This document shows, piece after piece, positions 10,740 through 23,535 of a DNA stretch of 64,000 bases. The number at the start of each line of letters is the position of its first letter. Positions within the stretch are counted from its first letter, which is position 1. Source of the stretch: Elephas maximus indicus (taxonomy: Eukaryota; Chordata; Mammalia; Proboscidea; Elephantidae); the NCBI RefSeq assembly GCF_024166365.1, contig NC_064831.1, positions 32,866,768-32,930,767 of the forward strand. The letters run 5' to 3'. A program made the position numbers and the translations under genes. The notes under the pieces were generated by a model. That model did no database searches, had not been told where the DNA came from, and was given only the letters and a program-made list of their open reading frames with translations.

Positions 10740-12870
10740 CTATGAACAATTGTACTCTAACGAATTTGAAAACCTACAAGAAATGGATGAATTTCTAGAA
10801 ACACACTACCTACCTAAACTAACACAGAGGCAGAACACCTAAGTAAACCCGTAACAAAAGAAGAGATTGAAAAGGTAATTTAAAAACTCGAACAAAAAAA
10901 GCCCTGGCCTGGACGGCTTCACTGGGGAGTTCTACCAAACTTTCAGAGAGGAGTTAATACCACTACTACTAAAGGTATTTCAGAGCATAGAAAATGACGG
11001 AATATTCCCAAACTCATTCTATGAAGCCAGCATATCCCTGATATCAAAACCAGGTAAAGGCACCATAAAAAAAGAAAATGACATATATCGCTCATGAACT
11101 TGGATGCAAAAATCCTCAGCAAACTTCTAGCCAATAGAATTCAATAACATTTATCAAAAAAAAAAAATTCACCATGATCAAGTGTGATTCATACCAGGTA
11201 TGCGGGGATGGTTCAACATTAGAAAAACAATCAATGTAACCCATTATATAAATAAAACAAAAGACAAGAACCACATGATCTTATCAATTGATGCAGAAAA
11301 GGCATTTGACAAAGTCCAACATGCATGAAAAAAACTCTCAGCAAAATAGGAATAGAAAGAAAATTCCTCTACATAATAAAGGGCATTTTAACAAAGCCAA
11401 CAGCCACCATCATCCCAAATGGAAAGAGTCTGAAAGCATTCCCGTTGAGAATGGGAACCAGAAAAGGATGCCCTTTATCACCACTTTTATTTCACATTGT
11501 GCTGGAAGTCCTAGTCAGAGCAATTAGGCTAGATAAAGAAATAAAGGGCATCCAGATTGGCAAGGAAGAAGTCAAAGTATCTCTATTTGCAGATGACATG
11601 CAAATATACAAAGAAAACCCTAAAGAATCCTCAAGGAAACTACTGAAACTAATGGAAGAGTTAAGCAGAGTATCAGGATACAAGATAAACATACAAAAAT
11701 CAGTTGGACTCCTCTACACCAACAAAGAGAATATCAAAGAGGAAATCACCAAATCAATACTATTTACAGTAGCCCCCAAGAAGATAAAATACTTAGGAAT
11801 AAATCTAACCAGAGGCATAAAAGACCTATACAAAGAAAACTACAAGATACTACTGCAAGAAACCAAAAGAGAGCTATGGAAGTGGAAAAACATACCTTGC
11901 TCATGAATAGGAAGACTCCACATTGTAAATATGACTGTTCTACAAAAAGCAATCTACAGATACAATGCAATTCCGATCCAAATTCCAACAACATTTTTTA
12001 ATGAAAATGAGAAATAAATCACCAACTTCATACCAAAGGGAAAGAGGCCCTGAATAAGTAAAGCATTACTGAAAAAGAAGAACAAAGTGGGAGGCCTCAC
12101 TCTACCTGATTTTAGAACCTGTTATACTGTCACAGTAATCAAAACAGCCTGGTACTGGTACAACAACAGATACATGGACCAATGGAACAGAATTGAGAAT
12201 CCAGACATAAATCCATCCACATATGAGCAGCTGATATTTACAAAGGCCCAAAGTCAGTTAAATGGGGAAAAGACAGTCTGTTTAACAAATTGTGCTGGCA
12301 TAACTGGATATCCATCTCCAAAAAAAAAATGAAACAAGACCCATACCTCACACCATGCACAAAAACCAACTCAAAATGGATCAAAGACTTAAATTTAAAA
12401 TCTGAAACGATAAAGATCATGAAAGAAAAAATAAGGACAATGCTAGGAACCCTAATACATGGCATCGACAGTATACAAAACATTGCTAACAATGCACAAA
12501 CACCAGAAGAGAAACTAGATAACTGGGAGCTCCTAAAATCAAACACCTATGCTCATCCAAAGACTTCACCAGAAGAGTAAAATGATTACCTACAGACTGA
12601 GAAAAAGTTTTTGTTATGACATTTCCAATCAGTGTCTGATCTCTAAAATCTACATGATACTGCAAAAACTCAACTACAAAAAGACAAATAACCCAATTAA
12701 AAAATGGGCAAAGGACATGAACAGGCACTTCACTAAAGAAGACATTCAGGTCACTAACAGATACATGAGGAAATGCTCATCATCATTAGCCATTAGAGAA
12801 ATGCCAATCAAAACTACAATGAGATTCCATCTCACTCCAAATCCAAAAAATACAAAATAATAAATGTTAT
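10740..12870 (+). pseudogene. L1 ORF2 reverse transcriptase and C-terminal relic
   Basis: The reverse-transcriptase core is spread over several frames. 11325-11906 is open for 193 codons and keeps '[13 protein letters not shown]' and the catalytic FADDM motif (near 11588). The downstream part (about 12080-12860) encodes the L1 C-terminal region in broken frames. Stops and frameshifts near 10830, 11090 and 11320 exclude a product. Confidence 0.85.
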
Positions 12871-14253
12871 GTTGTGGAGAGACTGGAACACTTATACACT
12901 GCTGGTAGGAATGTCAAATGGTACAACCACTTTGGAAATCGATTTGGTGCTTCCTTAAAAAGCTACAAATAGAACTATCATATGATCCAGGAATCCCACT
13001 CCTTGAAATATATCCTGGAGAAATAAGATCCTTTACACAAACAGATATATGCACACCCATGTTCATTGCAGCACTGTTTACAATAGCAAGAAATGGAAGC
13101 AACCGAGGTGCCCATCAATGGGTGAATGGATAAATTATGTTATATTCACACAATGGAATACTATGCATTGATAAAGAACAATGATGAATCTGTGAAACAT
13201 TTCATAACATGGAGGAATCTGGAAGGCATTATGCTGAGCAAAATTAGATAGTTGCGAAAGGACAAATATTGTACGAGACCACTATTTTAAGAACGCAAGA
13301 AATAGTTTAAACAGAGAGTATTCTTTGATGGTTACGAGAGTAGGGAGGGAGAGAGAGGGGTATTCACTAATTAGATAGTAGACAAGAACTATTTTAGGTG
13401 AAGGGAAAGACAACACACAATACAGGAAAGGTTGCACAACTGGACTAATCCAAAAGCAAAGAAGTTTCCTGAATAAACCAAATGCTTCCAAGGCCACAGT
13501 AGCAGGGGTGGGGGGTTGGGAACCATGGTTTCAGGGGACAATCTAGGTCAATTGGCATAATAAAATCAAGAAAATGTTCTACATCCTACTTTGGTGAGTG
13601 GCGCCTGGGGTCTTAAACGCTAGGAAGCAGCCATCTAAGATGCATCAATTGGTCTCAACCCACCTGGAGCAAAGGAGAATGAAGAACACCAAAGACACAA
13701 GGTAATTATGAGCCCAAGAGACAGAAAGGGCCACATAAACCAGAGACTACATCAGCCTAAAACCAGAAGAACTAGATGGTGCCCAGCTACAACAGAGAAT
13801 CCCTGATGGAGCAAGAGCGCAGTGGATGCAGACCTCAAATTCTCATAAAAAGACCAGACTTAACAGTCTGACTGAGACTGAAAGTACCCCAGAGGCCATG
13901 GTCCCCAGACCTTCTGTTAGCCCAAGATTGGAACCATTCTCAAAGCAAGCCAACTTGTCAGACAGGGACTGGACTGGACTATAAAATAGAAAATGATACT
14001 GGTGAACATTGAGCTTCTTGGCTCAAGTAGACATGAGACTATGTGGGCAGCTCCTGTCTAGAGGGTAGATTAGAAGGCAGATGGGGACAAAAGTGGGTGA
14101 ATGGACACACAAATAGAGGGTAGAGTGAAGGAATGTGCTGTCTCATTAGGGGGAGAGCAAGTAGGAGTATATAGAAAGATGTATATAAATTTTTGTATGA
14201 GAGACTGACTTGATTTGTAAACTTTCACTTAAAGCACAATAAAAATAAAAAAA
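12871..14253 (+). repeat. L1 copy A 3' end and 3' UTR
   Basis: The end of ORF2 (to about 13260) is followed by a G-rich tract (13343-13360) and the roughly 900-bp 3' UTR. The terminus is 'actttcacttaaagcacaataaaaa'. The same layout occurs at 40980-41660 and 56280-57254. Confidence 0.75.
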
Positions 14254-14526
14254 CCTATTAATAGTTGCAATTAAAAAATAGTTACTTTTATGTTATACAA
14301 ATTTAGCCTCAATAAATTATTTTTAAAATTAAAAAAAAAAAGGGACAGCTACATTTATTTCTGCAATCATATCCATTGAGATCCACTACATTGTTCTACA
14401 AGCCCCCTGAGTGGCCAACAGCGGAAGAGCCAAGTTGTTACTTCCAAAGGAGCCTCAGAGTGTTTGGTTAACTCTCCAGCACAGTATGCTACCTATGATT
14501 GTTAGGCAGTAGAGAGACTGTGGTGT
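14254..14526. other. No gene seen
   Basis: This is an AT-rich flank of the L1 with an A-run at 14330-14341. I recognise nothing else. Confidence 0.5.
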
Positions 14527-14872
14527 GTTCTGTTTGTTGGTGGTGTTAGCTGCCGTCAAGTCAATCCCCAACTCCTAGTGACTCCTTGCACAATGGAACA
14601 AAATGCTGCCAGGTCCTGCACCATCCCCATGATCAGTTGCAGATCAAACTAACGTGATCCATAGGGTTTTCATTGGCCGATTTTCAGAAGTAGATATCCA
14701 GGCCTTTCTTCCTAGTCTGTCTTAGTCTGGAAGCTCTTCCAAAACCTGTTCATCATCATAACAACACGCAAGCCTCCATTGACAGACAGGTGGTGGGAAG
14801 TTCACTGGCTGGGAATCAAACCCAGGTCTCCAGCACAGAAGGTGACCGTTCTACCAATGCCACTGTCTTCTA
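14527..14872 (-). mobile_element. Long tRNA-headed SINE (about 340 bp), minus
   Basis: This is a longer SINE than the common AfroSINE. The minus-strand head contains a B-box-like 'gggtttgattccc', then a unique body, and ends with the RTE-like tail (gttagctgccgtcaagtc region on the plus strand). The copy at 44228-44562 is the same family and orientation. I infer a second afrotherian SINE subfamily. Confidence 0.7.
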
Positions 14873-15410
14873 CTTAGACATTTGAAAATTCCAAAACCAT
14901 TAAAAAATGGATGTGCAGTGGTGAAAATAATCATCTAATTTATCTGTATGTTTAGGGGCAGATGAACATGGCGAACCAGGCAAAGGCCTGCATCTTTGCT
15001 GGTCAGAGGAGCCTGATTGGGATTTGAAATGGCCCAGATGTCCACTGCACCGAGAAGAGTAGGAGTAGTAGGACATAACACACTTCATCTGTAAGACTAC
15101 CTACCAAGTGGACAATTGCCCTTATGCAAGTATGTCAGGCTGCTCCTGCCGGGTGGAGGGATGGATGGCCTCTCTCATATTCAGAGAAGGACTACTTTAT
15201 GAAGAGACGAGGGTGATGGTGAGACCATAGAAGCTGAGTACCTCAGGGAAGACAAGAATCGGGATGATATTCACAAATAAGATTGCCGAGCAGAGCCCCC
15301 TGCACATAGATGTTCCCCACAAAGCCAGCTGCAAAATCTTCAAGCTGATGCCCAGCTGAAGAACGAGATTTTCTTCAAGATTTGACATTGAGGACCACTA
15401 CCACCTGGCC
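14873..15410. other. No gene seen
   Basis: The sequence is of average composition with no recognisable repeat or coding pattern. Short open frames on the minus strand (14900-15088, 15197-15388) show no known domain and lack support. Confidence 0.4.
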
Positions 15411-15655
15411 ATAAGGAGCCCTGGTGGAGATTCGAATCTACCCAGTGGCTCTGCAGGAGAAAGACGTGGCAATCTGCTCCCGTAAAGATTAACCAAATAA
15501 AACCAAACCCATTGCCATCAAGTCAATTCCGACTCATAGAGTCTCCAAGGAGTAGCTGGTTGATTCAAACGGCTGACTAGAAAACCCTATGGGGCAGTTC
15601 TGCTGTCCTATAGGGTCGCTATGAATCAGAATTAATATGACAACACCCAACAACA
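15411..15655 (+). mobile_element. AfroSINE variant with a nested SINE fragment
   Basis: The head 'ggagccctggtgg' and the variant body ('aggagaaagacgtggcaatctgc...gtaaagatt') match the complete copy at 46693-46905. A minus-oriented AfroSINE fragment occupies about 15490-15575. The outer SINE then resumes at 'gaaaaccctatggggcag' and ends with CAACA repeats. It is a SINE-in-SINE insertion. Confidence 0.7.
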
Positions 15656-15974
15656 ACCTCCACACCGTGGATGGCGATATTATTGTCCATGACCTCTGGA
15701 ATATTGGACCTCATGATCAGATCTGGCCACATGATAGCTGTAGGTGATGCCAGGCCACTGTGCAGAGCTATACGTGGAGGCCAGGTCCTGAATAATACCA
15801 TGGCAGCCAAGGAACGCATAACAGAAAAAGAAAAAGAGAGGTATTTATTTTGGTTCCAGGCCTCCGTCAGTGTGAAGGGGTGAGTTCATTATGTGAAATT
15901 ATACCCCAGAGTGGGATGGAAAGACAGACACCAGAATGCAACAAGTCCATGACTGAGTTGGCCAGACCAACATT
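15656..15974. other. No gene seen
   Basis: Nothing recognisable was found. Two short plus-strand open frames (15671-15883, 15850-16038) run into the flanking L1 tail and have no domain support. Confidence 0.4.
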
Positions 15975-16648
15975 TAAAAAAATTTTTTTAAATTGTATTT
16001 TAGGTGAAGGTTTACAGAGCAAACTAGTTTCTCGTTAAACAATTAATACACATATTGTTTTGCGACATTGGTTGCCAACCCCGTGACATGTCAATACTCT
16101 CCCCTTCTCAAACTTGGGTTCCCCATTACCAGCTTTCCTGTCCCCTCCTGCCTTCTTGTCCTTGCCCCTGGGCTGGTGTTCCCCTTTAGTCTCATTTTGT
16201 TTTATGGGCCTGTCTAAACTTTGGCTGAAGGTGAACGTCAGGAGTGACTTCTACTGAGCTATAAGTGTGTCCCAGAGCCATACTTTCAGGGTTTCTCCAG
16301 TCTCTGTCAGGCCAGTGAGTCTGTTTTGTTTTTTTTTAGTGAGTTAAAATTTTGTTCTAAATTTTCCCCCAACTCTATCCAGGACCCTCTATTGTGATCC
16401 ATGTCAGAGCAATTGGTGGTGATAGCCAGGTGCCATCTAGTTTTGCTGGACTCAGTCTGGTGGAGGGTGTGGTAGTTGTGGTCCATTAGTCCTTTGGACT
16501 AATCTTTCGCTTGTGTCTTTAGTTTTCTTCATTCTCCTTTGCTCCAGATGGGATGTGACCAGTGGAGTATCTTAGATGGCTGCTCACAGATTTTTAAGGC
16601 CCCAGATGTTACTCACTAAAGTAGAATGTAGAACAAGATCCACATTTT
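15975..16648 (-). mobile_element. 5'-truncated L1 3' UTR, antisense
   Basis: This is the reverse complement of the L1 3' UTRs listed here. It begins with the poly(A)-side A/T tract, then 'gtgaaggtttacagagcaaact' and 'cttagatggctgctcac', and ends near 'gtagaatgtagaacaag'. Only about 670 bp of the 3' end was copied, a usual L1 truncation. Confidence 0.8.
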
Positions 16649-18000
16649 TTTTTATTTTACATAAAATAAAAATGATTAGAATTAAGTATACAGTTCTATG
16701 GGTTTTGACAATTATATACACTCATGTAGCTGTCAATGAAGATATAGAACATTTCCATCACCTCAGGAAGTTTCTTCATATCCTACATCCCTCCTGCTCC
16801 TGCTCCTGTTCACAGAGGCAATCTCACTGTTCTGATTTCTTTCATCATAGGCTAGTTTTGCTTGTTCTTGAACTTCATAAAAATGGAATCATATAGTGTC
16901 ATGGATTGAATTATGTCCCCCAAAAAATGTTTGTGTCAACTTGGTTAGGCCATGATTCCCAGTATTCTGTGGTGGTCCTCCATTTTGTGATTGTAATTTT
17001 GTGTTAAGAGGATTTGGGTGGGATTGTAACACCCTTACTAGGTCACATCCTTGATCCAATGTAAAGGGAGTTTCCCTGTGGTGTGGGCTGCACCTTTTTT
17101 TAACTCTCAAGAGATAGAAGGAAAGCAAGCAGAGAGTTGGGAACTTCATACCACCATGAAAGCAGTGCTGGAAGCAGAGCATGTCCTTTGGACCTGAAGT
17201 TCCTGCGCTGAGATACTCCCAGACCAAGGGAAGACTGATGACAAGGACCTTTCTCCAGAGCAGACAGAGAAAGAAAGCCTTCCCCTGGAGCTGGCGCCCT
17301 GATTTCAGACTTCTAGCCTACTGGACTGTGAGAGAATAAACTTCTGTTTGTTAAAGCCATCCACTTGTGGAATTTCTGTTATAGCAGCACTAGATGACTA
17401 AGACATACAGTATCTATTCTTCTCCTGGCTTCTTTTGCTCAACATGACATTTTGAGATTTACCCATGTTATTGTATGTATCAGTAGTTCACTTCCTTTTA
17501 TTACTCTGTAAGATTTAAATATATGAATATATATTTTCCTATTGGGTTGTTTCCAGTTTTTAGCTAGTATGAACATGCTTAACAAGTCTTTTTGTGGACA
17601 GAGGATTTCATTTCTCTTAGATAAATACCTAGGAGTAAAGTTGTTAGGTCATAGGACAGATATGTGTTTAACTTTACAAAAAACTGCCTGTTTTCCAAAG
17701 TGGTTGTATTATTTTACACTCCACCAGGACTGTTTCAGAGTTCCAGTTACTCCATATCCTTATCAACATTTGGCTTTTATCAGTTTACTGATAATTGTCG
17801 GTTTCAGCCATTGTAGTGAGTGTTACGTTTTCTTCCAAAACAAAACAAGTACAGCACTACAAACAGACTGCTAGGAGTCAATGACACCTGCAGTGATTTC
17901 TCTACCTTGACTTCATGAATGATCTTAGCAAATAAAAGCTCATTACCCTTCATAAATTTTACACTTGCATTGCCTATCACAGCAACAGAGAATTAAATTG
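16649..18000 (-). mobile_element. Older L1 (L1M-like) antisense, split by an LTR
   Basis: 16649-16896 and 17406-17830 are the two halves of an old L1 3' region in antisense. They contain phrases typical of mammalian L1M tails ('ttgacaattatatacactcatgtagc', 'ttcatttctcttagataaatacctaggag'). The LTR at 16897 interrupts them. 17830-18000 is unassigned. The open frames over this region (16576-16896, 17542-17874) are accidental. Confidence 0.65.
16897..17405 (+). mobile_element. Solo MaLR-like LTR
   Basis: The element is TG...CA-ended: tgtcatggattgaattatgt to tagatgactaagaca. It carries an LTR-type AATAAA-like signal near its end ('gagaataaacttctg'). The flanks are tatag (16892-16896) and tacag (17406-17410), a 5-bp target duplication with one change, as expected for ERVL-class elements. 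Six further copies or fragments of this LTR occur in the window. Confidence 0.85.
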
Positions 18001-18024
18001 GTGTGACTGGATGTTCAATGTTAT

Positions 18025-18230
18025 TTTACCAGTCGCTGTTGAGTCACTTCTGATTCATAGCTACCCCGTGTGTGTCAAAGTAGAATTGTGCTATATAGGG
18101 TGTTCAGTGAGTGAATTATGAAAGTAGATGACCAGGTCTTTTCCTCTGAGGTACCTCTGGTGGACCCAAACCATCAACCTTTCAGTTAGCACCTGAGCGT
18201 GTCACCACTTGCACCACCCAGGGACTCCTT
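18025..18230 (-). mobile_element. Old AfroSINE-related SINE
   Basis: Diverged minus-oriented copy: tail-like 'cagtcgctgttgagtcacttctgattcatagc' at the left and tRNA-like head complement 'gcaccacccagggactcctt' at the right. It contains the longer middle section also seen at 20782-20982. Confidence 0.75.
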
Positions 18231-20404
18231 AATGATATTAAGGAATTCTGTGTTAATAGGATTGTGGTTATGTTATTTTTTTTTTATTATGTTATTTTTG
18301 AAGGAACCACTTTAGAGATACATTCTGAAATATTTACATTCAATATCTAAGATGTACTTCAAAATAACTGGAGTAAAGAAAATGTCAGGAATTGTGCAAG
18401 TTTTGAGATTTTACCCAGTTTATAAGCCAAAAGTTAGCCTGCCAGTTTCAGGCATGTTGGCAGAAGACACAAGGCTCCTGGCTCGGAAACCAGGGATTGT
18501 CTTACTTACAGCAAAAGCAGTAATATATTTAAGATGCTCAAAGAAAGAGTAAGTCAAGGATTTTGTATTTAGCAAAAGTGACTTTCAGTTACTCAAGATG
18601 CGAGAACTCAGGGAATATTGTTGCCGCGATAACTTTCCTGAAGAATCTACCACACCACAAGCTTGATGCACATTAAGCATAGACTTACTTGAAGCACTAA
18701 GACTAAATGAGGACTGAGAGGGGGAGAGTACAATAAGTAATGGCCATATACTCAAGCAATGCAGATATAGTACAACTGTAAAAAGTTATTTGGGGAGAAT
18801 GGAGAAAGCATATGCCAAAAAAATCTTTTAAATGTTTTCAGTAATTATAGTGGTGGTGGTGTATGTGTGTAATGTGGGATAAAGTAAATGAATAATTGCA
18901 GGATGTTGTAACTCTATCATCCACTGTGTCCTTGAGAATTAGGATTTTTGGTGCAGAAGAAAGGAAATAACAGATATAATATAAAATATACTAAGTAAAA
19001 ACTGTAATCTTGACTTTGAATTAGAAATATTTACATGAACTCATGATATACTGTACCTTAAAATTATGTTTTTACCTTAATGCATACATATGTATATATG
19101 TAAGTAGCTCTGTCCCCTGGAGAGGCCTAGAAATAATGGCAAACTTGGTAGCAGTCAGCATCTTTAGTGCCCAGATTATGATCTTGAAATACTATTCCCC
19201 ATAAAAGAAACCAGGTCTTCTTGATTCAACTCTGGGGCAGAAAATATACTAGATGAGCCGAGAACACCATGTCACACCAGAAAGCAAAGAACTTATGAAA
19301 GATTAGTAAGGTTGTGTTAAAAAGACTTGTGAAAATAAAACACATACATTAGGGAGTATTAATGGAGCTAAAATGTAGTTAATTATAAGAATAAAGGAAT
19401 ACATATATGCCCTTACGATAAAGAAAATGAAAATACATGTATCCAATATAAAAAATAGTGAGGTGGTTTTACTTCTTAGTTTACAGATCTTATCACATAA
19501 GAGGACTGTTTGAAAACTTTATGACACTGGAATTGAAAATATTGATGAAATGGACTATTTATGTGGGAAGGACGTGGGGAAGTAACTTTCCATAGCTCTC
19601 ACAATATGAAATAGGCAGTCTGAATTGTTCCATAAGTATAAAAGTTGTTTCATGATTAACTATCTTCTCACTAAGAAATTGCATGTAGTTTTCCTATAAA
19701 GTGCCTAGTTCTTTGCTTTAAAAAAAAAAAAAAAAAAGACTTGTGAACCAATCTGAAGAGGCTGTTATTAACCAAAGATGAGAAAATTCGAGAATCAAAA
19801 AAGAGAATAACTGCAATGGAAGGAAGCCCATCAAATATATGTAAACCTATGAGTTCATGATATTACAATAAAACTAACTGATCACCTCTGGAGAATATTA
19901 AGGAACCAATTGTTTCAACTGTTTATTTTGAAAATTGGTAAATAAAGGGAAAGACTCAAGCATTTATCCTGTCTTTCCTATTTGATCAGTACCATTGGGT
20001 AACCAAATAGCAGATGAGACTTTTCTCTTTATAGAATGCATTCCAACAAATAAATGAAAATGGAATAAAAGAACTGGAACATGACCATTTTGTAGCCTAT
20101 AATGAATTAAGGAACTAAGAATTGTGTTTGAGCTAACAGCTCAGAATGATAATCATACAATATGCACCCCTGTATGAACAAAACATCACCTGTGATGATT
20201 TCTCCAAAAAAAATAACTACAACCAAATCTAATGATTCAACTGCCAAGTTACAGTAAACACAGAAGACAGGAAAATGACATAATATACAAGATAGAGGAA
20301 TACAATCATTAAAATTCCAACCAAAGGAAACGCTATAGGACAAATGTCCTAGTTTGTTCAAGAAAATGGGACGAAGGGAAAATCTGTAGATTAAAAGACA
20401 TTTA
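18231..20404. other. AT-rich region without a recognised gene
   Basis: The stretch is AT-rich with several A/T runs (18272-18288, 19722-19738). Phrases near 19750-19920 resemble decayed L1 3' UTR, but I cannot prove it. Short open frames (18352-18552 plus, 20107-20433 minus) have no domain features and no splice context, so nothing is called. Confidence 0.4.
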
Positions 20405-20781
20405 ATAATAAAAGAATTATACATCATGACCAAGTGGAATTTATCTCAGGTATACAAGGGATAAAATCAATTCAAACATAAAATCAATCAGTGCAATACA
20501 TCACATTAATAGAATGAAGGTAAAGAACTCCATGATCATTTCAAGGAATGCAGAAAAAGCACTGGACAAAATTCAACACCCTTTCATGATAACAACACTC
20601 AGCAAACTAGAAATAGAAGGGAAATTCCTCAACATGATAAAAGACATTATTAAAAATTCACAGCTAATATCAAACAAAATGGGGAAAGACAACATTTACC
20701 CCCTAAACTCAGGAAAAAGAATGCCTGCTGTCACAACTGCTATTCAACATTATACTGAAAGCTCTAATCAATGTAATTGTT

Positions 20782-20982
20782 GTTATTAGGTGCCATAGAG
20801 TCGATTCTGACCCTTAGTGAGCCTATATGACAGAGTAGCACTGCCCCATAGGATTTCCTAGGCTGAAATCTTTACAGGAGCAGGTCACCAGGTTTTTTCT
20901 CCCACGGAGCAGCTGGTGGTTCAAACCACCAACCTTTCAGTTAGCAGCCAAGCGCTTAACCATTGCCCCACCAGGGCTCCCT
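20782..20982 (-). mobile_element. AfroSINE, long variant
   Basis: A minus-oriented copy with the extra middle block ('ggctgaaatctttacaggagcaggtcaccagg'). It interrupts the L1 reverse-transcriptase fragment. Confidence 0.85.
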
Positions 20983-21208
20983 CCAAAACAATTAGGCAAG
21001 AAAAAGAAATAAAAGGCATCCAAATCAGAAAGGGGGAAGTAAAACTCTCTCTGTTCACAGAAGGCATGATTCTATTTCTATACGTAGGATAGCTGAAAAG
21101 GAAATTAAGAAAATTCCATTTATAATAGCACCTAAAAGAATAGAATACTTAGGACGGTAAAAAACTTGTACACTGAAAACTCTAAAACATTGCTGGAAGA
21201 ATTTAAAA

Positions 21209-21367
21209 GCCAAAAACCCAGTGCCATCGAGTCGATTCTGACTCAGAGTGACCCTATAGGACAGGGTATAACTGCCCCATAGTTTCCAAGGAGTGCCTGG
21301 CGGATTCAAACTGCTGACCTTTTGGTTAGCAGTCATAGCACTTAACCACTACGCCACCAGGGTTTCC
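21209..21367 (-). mobile_element. AfroSINE, short variant
   Basis: A minus-oriented copy from 'aaaaacccagtgccatcgag' to 'gccaccagggtttcc'. Flanks gaagaattt and gaaagaattt suggest an imperfect target-site duplication in the host L1. Confidence 0.85.
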
Positions 21368-21774
21368 ATGTGAAAGAATTTGAACAAGACCTAAATAAAT
21401 AAATAAATGGAAAGACATACCGTATTCGTGGATTGGAAGACTTAATATTGTTAAGATATTAATATTATCTAAAGTGATCTACAGATTCAATGTAATCTCT
21501 ATCAAAATTCTAACAGTCATTTATCATATTTTTGCTATGAGTTAGGGTTGATGGGTTAATTAAAGGAAAATTCTGAAAATTGAAGAGAGAAAATAAATGC
21601 AAACCTGAGAATGTTCCAGAAAAAAAAAAAATTCTAACAGTCTATTTTGCAGAATAAAAAAGCTGAAGCTCAGATTCATAGGAATTGCAAGGGGCCCTGA
21701 ATAGCCAAAGCAATCTTGAAAGAAGTACAAAGTAGGAGGACTCACACTTACTAATTTTAAAATTATTATAAAGC

Positions 21775-21830
21775 TCCATAGGGTTTTCAAGGCTGTGACC
21801 TTTCAGAAGCAGATCGCCAGGCCTGTCTTC
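21775..21830 (-). mobile_element. AfroSINE internal fragment
   Basis: Only the middle block of the long SINE variant is seen ('ctccatagggttttcaaggctgtgacctttcagaagcag'). It ends against a GATA-type microsatellite. Confidence 0.55.
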
Positions 21831-21833
21831 CAA

Positions 21834-21912
21834 GATTAGATAGATATATAGATAGATAGGCGATAGATAAGGTAGGTATGTAGGTTGGTATGTAGGTAGG
21901 TAGGTAGATTGA
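21834..21912. repeat. GATA/GGTA microsatellite
   Basis: Degenerate tetranucleotide tract: tagatagata units at the left change into taggtaggt units at the right. The open frame crossing it on the minus strand is a low-complexity artefact. Confidence 0.9.
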
Positions 21913-22557
21913 AAGATTAGGCTGTTTTTTCCTTTGGCTGTCATTTCCACTTCTGTGAAACTTGCATATTTTCCCTAACTTGTTACTTCTTGTTCTTCTT
22001 CACATGTTAGCCGTGTGTGCATACACTCACCCTGTACCATGGAACTAACAGAATCAGCATCAGATCCTTAAGTCCAACTTGGACAGTTGGATTCAGACTA
22101 CACGAGCAGCTCGCTGTTTTTCTTTTACGCATCAGTATTCACTTTTATAGTTAGTGGTGCTGCTCAATTGTATGCACTAAGCAAAATCCAGTTTCAAATC
22201 AAGTACTAGTTTTGCACCTATTTCAGTCATGCCCTAGTACAAACACCTTCAGCAACCTGTTTTTGAAAATTCATGTATCCCTGGTTACTGAAGTTTTTTT
22301 TAAGACTAAGGTAAAGTAGGTCAAGTAGAGAAACGCCATTTGTGAATACTTAATATCCATATATTAAGTGTATGAGATACTTAAATGGGGAATTAGAATT
22401 GTCCCTTCTAGTATTTTTCAATAGATGAATACTTTATAAACACCTTCGGGTTGGCTGATAGGAAGGTTAACTTGGTTAAATCCACTATCAAACAGGCCAA
22501 ACCATTTTTAATAAATAAAACACATTATTTTTGGAAAATTTTCAAATTAGCCCTTCT
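21913..22557. other. No gene seen
   Basis: Average-composition sequence with no feature I recognise on either strand. Confidence 0.4.
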
Positions 22558-22715
22558 AGGAAAACCTGGTGATGTAGTGGTTAAGTGCTACGGCTGCTAA
22601 CCAAAAGGTCAGCAGTCTGAATCCACCAGGCGCTCCTTGGAAGCTCTATGGGGCAGTACTACTGTATACTATAGGGTCGCTATGAGTCGGAATTGACTCG
22701 ACAGCAATGGATTTT
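22558..22715 (+). mobile_element. AfroSINE
   Basis: A complete copy from 'aaaacctggtgatgtagtgg' through 'gctatgagtcggaattgact'. Its B-box region is degraded (agtctgaatcc), so it is unlikely to be transcribed by polymerase III. Confidence 0.9.
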
Positions 22716-23535
22716 TAAGAATACTACGTCAAATCCAATTCAGAGGTGTAGCAGACTGGTGCTCGATTAAGGATTATACCTAAAGCCACCATTTATATAA
22801 CAACCCCTTGCCCCCACCCCGTCAGTGCTCTTTAGACTCAACTTCTGTCCATATCCTGGGCAGTAAGCAAGCCTGTCATTTGGGACTAAACCAGCCTTCA
22901 GCTGGACATTAGGGCATTTGCTTCACTATGGAATATGTAGCATCATTCATTCCTTTAAATATTTATTGAGCTCCTGGACATTACATTGAACCAGACAATC
23001 CTCCCCCACCAAAAAAACAAACCACAAAAACACTGTCCTTATGGAGCTCTTCTAGTGGAGACAGACATGTGAACGAATAGACAAAAGAAATGCAGGGAAA
23101 ATAGTGAGTGCTGGAGGGTAGGGTACAATTTTTAATAGGATGAAACCATAATCATGCTCTACTAAGGAGATACAGAGCAAGGACTAGGAAGTGAAGGAGC
23201 AAGTCCTGTGAACACCTATGGGAAGAATCTCCCAAGCAGAGGGAACACAAGTGTAAAAGCCTGAAGCAAGAATGCACCTAACAGGGTTAAGGGAGGGGAA
23301 GGGTAGTAAGACAGAGGTGACGGGCAAGGATCACAGGGCTTTCTGGGTGAACTGCGTGTTTAAAATACACTTTCACAAGAAGGGATGCGGGGACAACAGG
23401 TAGGCAATAACAATATCCAGGTGGTAATGGTGGCTTGCATCAGTGATGGCAAGAGGTGATAAAGTTAAATTCCAGATATATTTTTAATGAAGAGTCAAGC
23501 ATGACCACTAAGAATTTTGCTCTCAGCAACTGGAA

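Larger units (their letters stand above)
6585..14253 (+). mobile_element. Nearly full-length L1 (copy A), inactive
   Basis: It has an L1-type start ('ggaggcgaggccgagatggc'), a 5' UTR of about 1.4 kb, ORF1, ORF2 with endonuclease and reverse-transcriptase parts, a C-terminal region, and a 3' UTR ending in 'cttaaagcacaataaaaataaa'. Two AfroSINEs are inserted (7807-7950 and 10561-10727). Frameshifts and stops break both ORFs. I saw no convincing target-site duplication, so the ends are approximate. Confidence 0.9.
20405..21550 (+). pseudogene. Old L1 ORF2 reverse-transcriptase fragment
   Basis: 20405-20780 translates to reverse-transcriptase core sequence ('AEKALDKIQHPFM', 'KLEIEGKFLNMIKDI'). 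It continues after two SINE insertions at 20983-21208 and 21368-21550. Its divergence from the younger L1 copies and its several stops place it as an older subfamily. Confidence 0.75.

Noticed and set aside
20107-20433. 108-codon minus-strand open frame in AT-rich sequence
   Set aside because: No domain, no splice or promoter context, and part overlaps L1-derived sequence.
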